Shown here: piece after piece, positions 1 to 5,343 of the stretch
Layout: each line of letters opens with the position of its first letter
How positions within the stretch are numbered: the stretch's first letter is position 1
NCBI GenBank assembly: GCA_005884155.1
Contig: VAXD01000076.1
Location: forward strand, 1 to 19,209
Direction of reading: 5' to 3'
DNA length: 19,209 bases
Source: Actinomycetota bacterium
GTDB lineage: Bacteria > Actinomycetota > Thermoleophilia > Gaiellales > Gaiellaceae
Made by a program: the position numbers and the translations under genes
The notes under the pieces: generated by a model
What the model was told of the DNA's origin: nothing
What the model saw: only the letters and a program-made list of their open reading frames with translations
Databases searched by the model: none

Positions 1-155
1 CGCGCAGTGGTGGCTCCTGGCTACTTCAGGAAATACGACGACGGGATGACGCTGACGAGGATCAGAAGAGCTAGACCGACGATCGAGACCCGGGAAAGAC
101 GCCAGAAGAACGTGCCGAATCGCCGGGACGGTCCTGTTCCCGGCGGTAGGGGGCT

Positions 156-839
156 GTGGTGAGGATCCGCGATCTCAACTGGATGCAGCTCGAGACGTAC
201 CTGACGAAAGACGACAGGATCATCCTCCCAGTGGGCTCGACAGAGCAGCACGCCTACCTCTCCCTCGAGACCGACAACATCCTCGCCGAGCGTGCCTCTG
301 TCGAAGCGGCTGAACCGCTCGGCGTGCCGGTGCTGCCGGTGGCCCCGTACGGCGTGACCGGCTTCACTGCGTATCCCGGAAGCCCGACGCTCCGCACATC
401 CACGCTTCTCGCAGTTCTCTCAGATGTCGTCGATTCGCTGCTGGGCCAGGGGTTCGCGCGGGTGCTGGTCGTGAATGGTCACGGCGGAAACACCGAACCC
501 GGCAGGGACTGGGCACGAGGTCGCGCTCGCGGATCCGTCGTGTGGCATGAACTTTGGGAGGGCCGGCCGGACGAGATCGCCGCCGCGATCGATCCCGACT
601 ACGACCATGCCTCGTGGTCGGAGAACTTCACCTGGACGCGGCTTCCAGGTGTGGTCATCCCCGAGCAGCGCAAGCCTCCGGTCGAATGGCCTGAAGACGG
701 GAATCCGGAGACGTGGCGGGAAGCTCTTGGCGACGGCTCGTTCGGCGGCCTGTATCAGCGATCCCCAGAGGACGAAGCTCGACTCTGGGAGGCCGCGGTG
801 CAGGGGATCCGAGAGCGGCTCGAACGGTGGGACGAATAG
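156..839 (+). CDS. creatininase-family amidohydrolase
   Basis: Putative metal-dependent cyclic amidohydrolase of the creatininase/MftE superfamily, 227 aa, cytoplasmic (no signal peptide). Visible motifs: GSTEQHAYLSLETD at residues 27-40, supplying the metal ligands E30, H32 and D40; NGHGGN at 107-112; and DHASWSENF at 150-158, with H151 and E156 matching the family's His/Glu pair. The first motif is one residue shorter than the creatininase EQHGPHLPLxTD form, so the substrate is probably not creatinine. Some relatives act on mycofactocin precursor or formamides, but no mycofactocin genes are seen here. The start is GTG at 156 or, more likely, GTG at 159, which has AGGGGG (148-153) five bases upstream. 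A GNAT gene follows after 43 bp with its own -10-like box. Family assignment is firm; the substrate is unknown. Confidence 0.9.
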   Translation: MVRIRDLNWMQLETYLTKDDRIILPVGSTEQHAYLSLETDNILAERASVEAAEPLGVPVLPVAPYGVTGFTAYPGSPTLRTSTLLAVLSDVVDSLLGQGFARVLVVNGHGGNTEPGRDWARGRARGSVVWHELWEGRPDEIAAAIDPDYDHASWSENFTWTRLPGVVIPEQRKPPVEWPEDGNPETWREALGDGSFGGLYQRSPEDEARLWEAAVQGIRERLERWDE

Positions 840-870
840 AGAAAGATCCCAGACCGTTGCAGGCTCTGGC

Positions 871-876
871 TAGCCT
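871..876 (+). promoter_or_regulatory. -10-like box of a leaderless start (GNAT at 883)
   Basis: TAGCCT fits TANNNT and ends 6 nt before the GTG start at 883. No Shine-Dalgarno sequence lies between, as expected if transcription starts at or next to the start codon. No clear -35 element is visible. Confidence 0.45.
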
Positions 877-882
877 CCCGGG

Positions 883-1479
883 GTGGCCCCTGACGCCTCG
901 TCCTGGGAGGGGCTCCGCCTCTACACCGACAGGCTTTGCCTACGCACGCCGGATCCGGCGGACGCGGACGCTCTCTACAACTTGTTCGCGGACTCCGAGG
1001 TCATGCATGGTTTGACCAAGGAGCCCGTCTCAACACCTGAAGAAGCACGGGCCATCATCGAAGAATGGATCGCCGCTTGGAGAACGGAGGGGCTCGGCCC
1101 GTTCATTATCGAGACCGCGGCTACCAACCGGGAGGTTGTCGGCCAAGCCGGTCTGATGATTTTCGACACACGCGGCTGGACGCCCTCGACCCGGGCGAAC
1201 GCAGGAACTCATGGTCAGCCCGAGCTTGGATGGGCCTTGATGCGGGCGCACTGGGGCCGCGGATATGCGACCGAAGCGGCCGCGGCCATCCGGGAATGGG
1301 CATATGAGCGTCTATCCATCGACCAGCTTGTTTCCCTCATCTCGCCCGACAACGTTCGCTCTCAGCGGGTCGCGCAAAGACTCGGTGCGACACCCACAGA
1401 AACCGTCACTCCCGCCGATTCGGGGCAGAAGACAGTCGTCGTCTGGAAACATCCACCCGCCGCTGAGCCGGTCCGTTAG
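883..1479 (+). CDS. GNAT N-acetyltransferase, RimJ/RimL-like
   Basis: Acetyl-CoA-dependent N-acyltransferase, 198 aa. The N-terminus has the typical 'LYTDRLCLRTPDPADADALYNLF' pattern of Acetyltransf_3 enzymes (in two parts: TDRLCLR, then PADADALYNLF). The CoA-binding loop HWGRGYAT lies near residues 124-131, followed by a late VRSQRVAQRLGA segment, the usual 'NxxSxxvxxklGf' helix. The start is GTG 883, preceded at 6 nt by TAGCCT, and appears leaderless. The 3' end overlaps the convergent cupin gene: TTAG at 1476-1479 contains both stop codons. The substrate (protein N-terminus, aminoglycoside or small amine) cannot be read from the sequence. Confidence 0.88.
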   Translation: MAPDASSWEGLRLYTDRLCLRTPDPADADALYNLFADSEVMHGLTKEPVSTPEEARAIIEEWIAAWRTEGLGPFIIETAATNREVVGQAGLMIFDTRGWTPSTRANAGTHGQPELGWALMRAHWGRGYATEAAAAIREWAYERLSIDQLVSLISPDNVRSQRVAQRLGATPTETVTPADSGQKTVVVWKHPPAAEPVR

Positions 1480-1877
1480 TCAGACCACCAGTCCCGTCGG
1501 CCATCGACGTCTTCGCGCGGATCCTCGCCGAGGTTGGGCGCGCCGATGACAAGGATCTCGAGGCCCTCTTGCCCGGCCTCGTAGCCTCGCCAAGTGCCGG
1601 GCGGGACGCGCACCGCGTCCCATTCTCTGAGCTCGACGATCTCGTCGTCGACTTTCATCCGCCCGCTCCCGCGCAGCACCACGTACACCTCCTCTTGCTT
1701 CGTGTGCGTGTGGCCATACGGAAAGCGATAGCCGGGCGGGACGTGCTGGTAGCTCAGGGCGGATTTCTCGAGCTCGAGCGCCTTGGTCGCCGCGCGGAAC
1801 TCCAGGTCCGGCGCGCCGTTGAACTTAGAGCCGAGGTCCTCCAGATCCTCCTTGATGTTCCTGAGCGTGAACGGCAC
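1476..1877 (-). CDS. small cupin-domain protein
   Basis: Single-domain cupin, 133 aa. Cupin motif 1 is seen as PYGHTHTKQEEVYVVLRGSG (residues 53-72), giving the metal ligands H56, H58 and one of E62/E63. In motif 2 (VPPGTWRGYEAG, 91-102) the usual histidine is replaced by Trp/Arg, so metal binding may be incomplete or rest on three ligands. Such proteins can be isomerases, dioxygenases or sugar-binding proteins; no specific function is claimed. The GTG start at 1877 is leaderless-looking, with TAGGAT (1889-1884) six bases upstream. The gene lies 55 bp downstream of the minus-strand GNAT gene but has its own promoter-like box. Its stop overlaps the stop of the plus-strand GNAT. Confidence 0.87.
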   Translation of the reverse strand: MPFTLRNIKEDLEDLGSKFNGAPDLEFRAATKALELEKSALSYQHVPPGYRFPYGHTHTKQEEVYVVLRGSGRMKVDDEIVELREWDAVRVPPGTWRGYEAGQEGLEILVIGAPNLGEDPREDVDGRRDWWSD

Positions 1878-1883
1878 GGCGCG

Positions 1884-1889
1884 ATCCTA
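1884..1889 (-). promoter_or_regulatory. -10-like box of a leaderless start (cupin)
   Basis: Read on the minus strand this is TAGGAT, ending 6 nt before the GTG start at 1877. There is no SD sequence in the six intervening bases. Confidence 0.45.
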
Positions 1890-1932
1890 TGGCGCCACTC
1901 CGGAACGCTGGCCCGGGCGAGGGCCGTTGGCG

Positions 1933-2421
1933 TCAGGCATCGAGCCGGAGCACGACCTCGTCCGTTTCCTCGTTGCGCCCATGAGCGAACCCGCGGTCCT
2001 CGCCGACGATCAGGAAACCGCACTTCGTCAGCACACGAATCGACGCGGCGTTGTCGCTCGCAGCGCGAGCGTAAAGCGGACGGCTTGCCTCCAGTTGCAA
2101 GAACTCTCGTAGGGCACGCGTGGCAATGCCGCGGCCCCAATCTTCACGGCCGATCCAGTAGGTGATCTCGCGCCGACCCTCCATGTCGAAGCTCGCAATG
2201 TGGCCCACGACTCGATCGTCGAGCTCGATGACCCTGTTCGTCGTAGAGTCGTCGCTCCTCAGCCGCGCCCACCGTCGCTCGAAGGCGGTTCGATCAGCGG
2301 TCTCCGGCGAAGTGAACGCTGCCATCCGGATAGCCTCGCGATCATTCGAGTGTTCGAACAGGACGCCGAGATCACGATCTTCGATCTCGCGAAGGACAAG
2401 CTGTCCCGAGGCCTCCCGCAC
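1933..2421 (-). CDS. GNAT N-acetyltransferase
   Basis: Acetyl-CoA-dependent acetyltransferase, 162 aa. It opens with a GNAT-type LVLREIEDRDLGVLFEH segment, has the strand pair VIELDDRVVGHIASF, the CoA loop DWGRGIATRAL near residues 113-123, and a final NAASIRVLTKCGF helix (about 143-155). It is not closely similar to the plus-strand GNAT of this window, so a local duplication is unlikely. The start must be GTG 2421: an in-frame TGA lies nine bases upstream. TAACGT sits 8 nt before it, consistent with a leaderless transcript. The cupin gene follows 55 bp downstream on the same strand. Substrate unknown. Confidence 0.87.
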   Translation of the reverse strand: MREASGQLVLREIEDRDLGVLFEHSNDREAIRMAAFTSPETADRTAFERRWARLRSDDSTTNRVIELDDRVVGHIASFDMEGRREITYWIGREDWGRGIATRALREFLQLEASRPLYARAASDNAASIRVLTKCGFLIVGEDRGFAHGRNEETDEVVLRLDA

Positions 2422-2429
2422 GGCCGTTC

Positions 2430-2435
2430 ACGTTA
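2430..2435 (-). promoter_or_regulatory. -10-like box of a leaderless start (GNAT at 2421)
   Basis: Minus-strand TAACGT ending 8 nt before the GTG at 2421. A GGCAGG further upstream is too distant (about 14 nt) to act as a good SD. Confidence 0.35.
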
Positions 2436-2471
2436 CCTGCCGCAAGCCGGACGTTGATGTAGGGCTCGAGG

Positions 2472-2506
2472 CGCAGGGCGGCGGAGTGTGACTCCGCCAC
2501 CCTGCG
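2472..2506 (-). terminator. strong hairpin, probable terminator of the alpha/beta hydrolase gene
   Basis: A near-perfect inverted repeat: GGCGGAGT (2480-2487) pairs with ACTCCGCC (2491-2498) over a 3-nt GTG loop; after one C/A mismatch seven more pairs follow (2472-2478 with 2500-2506). It begins 12 bp beyond the TAA of the minus-strand hydrolase (2519-2521). There is no T-run on the minus strand, only TTT on the plus side, so it is a GC-stem terminator, possibly bidirectional. It separates the hydrolase transcript from the downstream GNAT/cupin genes. Confidence 0.65.
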
Positions 2507-2518
2507 TTTCCCGATCGG

Positions 2519-3340
2519 TTACTCGGCCGCGACGCCTGCGGGTGGCGCGGTCTTCGTCGATGCGTGGTCGACGGCCCAGGTCAGGGCGTAATCGGCGACC
2601 TCTTCCCAGCCGGGCACGCCCGGGAAGTGCGGCCGGCCCGGGAACTCCTTGTACTCGACCGGTACCGCCGTGTACTTCTCGGCCATGTGCTGGATTGGCT
2701 TCGGCGGGACGATGTGATCGTCAGAGAATGCGATGAAGAGCATCGGTGCTCGGTCCGCGTTCTTGAAGTTGACGGACATCGCAGCGTGCCGCATGAAGTT
2801 CGCGAACGCACCCTCCTTCAGGACCTCGGCAGGCCCGGGCACGGCATAGCGCTCGCGGATCTTGTTCGACTCTTCCTGGCTCAGGGTGTTCGCGAACGCA
2901 TAGTGGAACTGCTTCTCGTCGAGCCCGCCGTACTTCTTGAACGGGTGCGCGAGAAGTGGGGCGGCCGACTTGAGGGTCGAGAGCGGCAGGTCGCGAACGC
3001 CCTTGACGGTCGCCGGAGCGACGCCCACTCCGGCGGCGCCGAGCCCGCGGTCGAGCAGGATCTGGGTAAACCCGCCGCCGAACGAGTGGCCCATGATGAT
3101 CGGCGGGTTGTCGAGGCCGCGGATGATGCCCTCGTAGTGGTCGACGATGGTGTCGACGTTGAGCGTCTCGAGTGGCGTCGGGTCGGCGTTCAGCGCCTCG
3201 ACTTCGACTTCCATGCCCGGCCAGGCAGGCGCGAGGACCTTGTAGCCCGCGCCCTCGTAGCGCTCTTTCCAGTGCTCCCAGCTCCGCGGGGTCATCCAGA
3301 GCCCGTGGATCAGGACGATCGTGTCGGGCTGGTCAGCCAT
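2519..3340 (-). CDS. alpha/beta-fold hydrolase
   Basis: Serine hydrolase of the alpha/beta fold, 273 aa, cytoplasmic. Visible elements: the oxyanion segment LIHGLWM (10-16), the nucleophile elbow GHSFGG with S86, an acidic residue in FSDDHIVPP, and a late catalytic His in GRPHFPG. These suggest esterase or lipase-type hydrolysis of a small ester; the true substrate is not evident. Translation uses a strong SD, GGAGGGAG (3354-3347), six bases before ATG 3340. TACGGT (3376-3371) further upstream could be the -10, giving a leader of roughly 25 nt. This gene therefore differs from the leaderless genes around it. It stands alone, ending in a strong hairpin and preceded by a gene-free, hairpin-rich region. 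Confidence 0.9.
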   Translation of the reverse strand: MADQPDTIVLIHGLWMTPRSWEHWKERYEGAGYKVLAPAWPGMEVEVEALNADPTPLETLNVDTIVDHYEGIIRGLDNPPIIMGHSFGGGFTQILLDRGLGAAGVGVAPATVKGVRDLPLSTLKSAAPLLAHPFKKYGGLDEKQFHYAFANTLSQEESNKIRERYAVPGPAEVLKEGAFANFMRHAAMSVNFKNADRAPMLFIAFSDDHIVPPKPIQHMAEKYTAVPVEYKEFPGRPHFPGVPGWEEVADYALTWAVDHASTKTAPPAGVAAE

Positions 3341-3370
3341 CGGCGGCTCCCTCCATTGGGGTCGATCTCT

Positions 3371-3376
3371 ACCGTA
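3371..3376 (-). promoter_or_regulatory. candidate -10 of the alpha/beta hydrolase gene
   Basis: Minus-strand TACGGT, 30 nt before the ATG at 3340, with the SD GGAGGGAG between. It would give a short conventional leader. No clear -35 is seen. Confidence 0.3.
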
Positions 3377-3437
3377 CTCCTCCGGCTAAGGCTCGGGCAG
3401 GGCTCACGATCCGAAGCCGACGCTAGCTACGCAATCG

Positions 3438-3648
3438 CCCAGACGTGGCTCGTCTGGGGGATCGCCCAGCTCCCCTCTCGGCCCGATGCCCCGCATATGA
3501 CGCGCCGAGCGTGGAAACGACGAGTCCGGTCAAGTCGTAACCCGACTCACGATCCAGCGCAGCGTGAGCGTCATGCATAGGCCGCGCTCCGGGGAAATTC
3601 CCGCACGCTGGCCAGTCCAGCGTGCGTCGCGATTGGCGACTGTCGCCA
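3438..3648 (+). ncRNA. candidate structured leader: run of inverted repeats in the gene-free stretch 3341-3665
   Basis: No credible gene occupies 3341-3665. Instead successive inverted repeats run through it: CCCAGACG/CGTCTGGG (3438-3445, 3451-3458); CTCGGC/GCCGAG (3477-3482, 3504-3509); GAGTCcGG/CCcGACTC (3522-3529, 3541-3548); GAGCG/CGCTC (3566-3570, 3585-3589); a perfect 10-bp CGCACGCTGG/CCAGCGTGCG with 5-nt loop (3602-3611, 3617-3626); and TGGCGAC/GTCGCCA (3634-3640, 3642-3648). ATCGCCCAG also occurs twice (3434-3442, 3461-3469). The last stem abuts AGGGG (3648-3652), the likely SD of the small ORF at 3666, so this could be a cis-acting leader RNA. I match it to no known riboswitch class. 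Short stems are common in GC-rich DNA; the 8- and 10-bp perfect ones are the strongest support. Strand is a guess from the downstream gene. Confidence 0.3.
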
Positions 3649-3665
3649 GGGGTAGGCCCGTCTGT

Positions 3666-3887
3666 GTGGAGACGGTCTTTCGCATCAGCTACTTGATCTG
3701 CCTCGCCAGCGGACGCGTGGCCGCTCGGCTGGCGGCCGACTATCGCGTGCTCGCGCGTGCCTCCCAGCGCTGGGGCCCGCTGGTGGTGCCGCTGCAGCTT
3801 CCGGTGCTTGTCGCCTGGTGGCCTGCGCGCGCTCTCTCCGTCGGCAGCCTCGCCGTCTGCGAGGCGCTCGCACCGCGGCTGTCCTAG
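3666..3887 (+). CDS. small hypothetical protein with a hydrophobic segment
   Basis: Unrecognised 73-aa ORF. GTG at 3666 is chosen as start because AGGGGTAGG (3648-3656) lies 9 nt upstream; an open frame continues further 5' but would run through the inverted repeats. The protein begins METVFRISYLICLASG, then has a basic helix-like part (RVAARLAADYRVLARASQRW) and a long hydrophobic tract, PLVVPLQLPVLVAWWPARAL, near residues 38-57, which could be one membrane segment or a re-entrant helix. It ends close to the convergent ANT(6) gene (39 bp gap). No function is claimed; coding status is uncertain but supported by the SD and non-random composition. Confidence 0.45.
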   Translation: METVFRISYLICLASGRVAARLAADYRVLARASQRWGPLVVPLQLPVLVAWWPARALSVGSLAVCEALAPRLS

Positions 3888-3926
3888 GACCAGCGCTCGC
3901 TGAGAAGCGCGCGCCGCGGCGGCGTC

Positions 3927-4256
3927 TCAACGCCTGAGCTCGTCGATGTACACGGTGATGACGTCGTCCGCGTGCTGGGGGTACCTGTAGCCAAGCGCGG
4001 TTCCCACCTCGTGAGCGACCCGACGAAAGAGCGCGGCGGTCCGCTCGAAGGAGCCCTCCGCGGCGCGAAGCTCCGCGGCGACGTCAGCCGTTAGCTCTCG
4101 CTCGATCCCGCGGCCGTAGACGCCGGGCTTCCAGTTCCAGTCGCGTGTGGTCTCGATCAGCCATTCGAGCATCTGGCGGAGAGCGCCGTGCGTCAGGTCC
4201 TGGTCGAGCACGAAGCGCTCGAAGAACCGTTCGCCGCGTGCGCGCGCCTTGGCCAC
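3927..4256 (-). pseudogene. ANT(6)/AadK-type adenylyltransferase, C-terminal part after an in-frame TGA
   Basis: This is the C-terminal half of the gene whose N-terminal half ends at 4272. It is in the same reading frame: after the TGA (4274-4272) the frame reads WSATYVAKARAR without further stops to the TGA at 3927-3929. The family pattern 'EFWWxSTxVxKGLxR' in ANT(6) enzymes continues directly across the break. Later features also match AadK/ANT(6): a helix LTHGALRQMLEWLIE (the 'LLxMLEWHI' helix), KPGVYGRGIERELT (the 'GKxGKxxKxxL' region), and the terminal GTALGYRYPQHADDVITVYIDELRR. Translation could restart at GTG 4256, giving 109 aa, but this portion lacks the catalytic nucleotidyltransferase motif and should be inactive alone. 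Confidence 0.75.
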
Positions 4257-4271
4257 GTAGGTTGCGCTCCA

Positions 4272-4745
4272 TCAGAACTCCTCAACGGTGGCGACGAACT
4301 CGTCCTCCGTCGGCTTCGTCGGGATGTGCGCGCGGAACGTGGGTGGCTGCCAATCGCCGGTCGCGCCGTCCTTGTCGACCAGCACGCGGTACCCGACGTC
4401 GAGGTTGTCTGTCAGCCCATGCTCGGCGATGAGCGCCGCGACGTGCGCCGGCCACAGCATCCAGTCGATCTTGACGCAGTCCTCGTAAAAGACACCGCGG
4501 AAGTAGGACTTCACGCCGTGGACGTCGTGCTCGTCACCCCAGCGCGCCGCCGGAGCGCCGTACGCCGCTGTGGGGTCGAAGCTGCGTACGTCGTCGAGCC
4601 CTAAGACGACGTCGTAGTCCGACAGCCCGTCCGGCGGCCCCTCGGGGCGGGCCCGCGTGCTCGTGACGACCACGAACCGGACCGCATCCTCGGCCTCGGC
4701 CCACGCGATGATGCGGTCGAGGACGGCATCGCGGTCAGCAGGCAT
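4272..4745 (-). pseudogene. ANT(6)/AadK-type aminoglycoside (streptomycin) adenylyltransferase, N-terminal catalytic part, stopped by TGA
   Basis: The family transfers AMP from ATP to the 6-position of streptomycin. The 157-aa part holds the catalytic core: TSTRAR (28-33, the 'GSR' equivalent), LSDYDVVLG with D43 and D45, VKIDWMLWP with D93 as probable third acidic residue, VLVDKDG, and KPTEDEFVATVEEF, which leads straight into the break. The TGA falls on the first Trp of the family's EFWW motif; read through, the gene would be 271 residues, close to AadK length. Other genes here stop at TGA (rpiB, tal, one GNAT), so general recoding is excluded. Nonsense mutation and sequencing error are the main explanations. 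The ATG at 4745 looks leaderless (TAAGCT 6 nt upstream). Whether this chromosomal homologue ever conferred resistance is unknown. Confidence 0.8.
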
Positions 4746-4751
4746 GCCCCG

Positions 4752-4767
4752 AGCTTAGGACTACGAT
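4752..4767. promoter_or_regulatory. divergent leaderless promoter pair (ANT(6) / PdtaR-like regulator)
   Basis: In the 28-bp gap between the divergent starts, minus-strand TAAGCT (4757-4752) ends 6 nt before ATG 4745 and plus-strand TACGAT (4762-4767) ends 6 nt before ATG 4774. The symmetry of box and spacing on both strands supports two leaderless start sites. The gap is too small for two polymerases to initiate at once, so the genes may compete. Confidence 0.5.
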
Positions 4768-4773
4768 CGGGCC

Positions 4774-5343
4774 ATGCGCATTCTCGTTGCCGAGGACGAG
4801 ACCATCATCCGGCTCGATCTGCGGGAGCTGCTCGAACGCGCCGGGTTCGAGGTCTGCGCTGAGGCTCGCGACGGGCTCGAGGCGGTCGAGCTCGCGCGCT
4901 CCGAGGAGCCTGACCTCGCTGTGCTCGACGTGAAGATGCCGCGGCTCGACGGGATCGAGGCGGCGCGGCGGATTCTCGACGAGCGGCCGATCCCGATCGT
5001 GATGCTGACCGCGTACGGCCAGGACGAGCTCGTCTCGCGCGCGGTCGAGGCCGGTGTCTTCGGCTACCTCGTCAAGCCCTTCCGCGAACAAGACCTACTG
5101 CCGGCGATCCGCACTGCGCGCGCGCGGCACGAGGAGCTCTCCGCGCTCCGCGAGCAGGCCGACTCGCTCGCCGAGGCGCTCGCCTCGCGCAAGGCGATCG
5201 AGCGCGCGAAGGGGCTGTTGATGGAGCGCGAGAGGCTGACCGAGCAGGAGGCCTTCGCGCGCCTGCGCAAGGCGAGCCAGCTCTCCGGACGGCCGATGCG
5301 GGTTGTCGCGGAGGCCTTGATCGCGACGTTTGAAGCGACCTAG
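4774..5343 (+). CDS. pdtaR: ANTAR-domain response regulator, PdtaR-like
   Basis: Two-component response regulator, 189 aa, acting on RNA. The receiver domain (1-115) has the acidic pair E7/D8, the phospho-acceptor D52 in AVLDVKMP, T79 in VMLTAYGQ and K101 in LVKPF. A coiled-coil-like linker (about 108-135) leads to a C-terminal ANTAR domain (RKAIERAKGLLMERERLTEQEAFARLRKAS, about 138-168), which in this family binds paired hexanucleotide-loop hairpins to promote antitermination. Overall resemblance to Mycobacterium tuberculosis PdtaR (Rv1626) is strong, including domain order and length. Its histidine kinase (PdtaS) is not in the window, as is common for PdtaR. Leaderless ATG with TACGAT 6 nt upstream. 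The TAG stop overlaps the stop of the convergent ABC-F gene within CTAG (5340-5343). Confidence 0.93.
   Translation: MRILVAEDETIIRLDLRELLERAGFEVCAEARDGLEAVELARSEEPDLAVLDVKMPRLDGIEAARRILDERPIPIVMLTAYGQDELVSRAVEAGVFGYLVKPFREQDLLPAIRTARARHEELSALREQADSLAEALASRKAIERAKGLLMERERLTEQEAFARLRKASQLSGRPMRVVAEALIATFEAT

Noticed and set aside
21..251. Minus-strand ORF with a plausible C-terminal membrane helix (SIVGLALLILVSVIPSSYFL)
   Set aside because: Its only start codon (GTG 251) lies deep inside the well-supported creatininase gene on the other strand, and no ATG/GTG occurs in the part outside that gene. The hydrophobic tail is suggestive, but I cannot support a start.
2564..3580. Plus-strand ORF of 338 codons across the alpha/beta hydrolase and the repeat region
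   Set aside because: Antisense to a gene with a complete catalytic triad and strong SD; composition is Asp/Arg/Val-rich as expected for a shadow frame, and it crosses the inverted repeats.
3480..3660. Possible tRNA, tmRNA, RNase P or SRP RNA in the repeat-rich gap
   Set aside because: No T-loop GGTTCGAATCC-like sequence, no tmRNA or RNase P core signature and no SRP domain IV motif were found.
4272..4274. Selenocysteine at the ANT(6) TGA
   Set aside because: The position is a structural Trp in the family, not a redox or catalytic Cys, and I see no SECIS-like hairpin directly after the codon.
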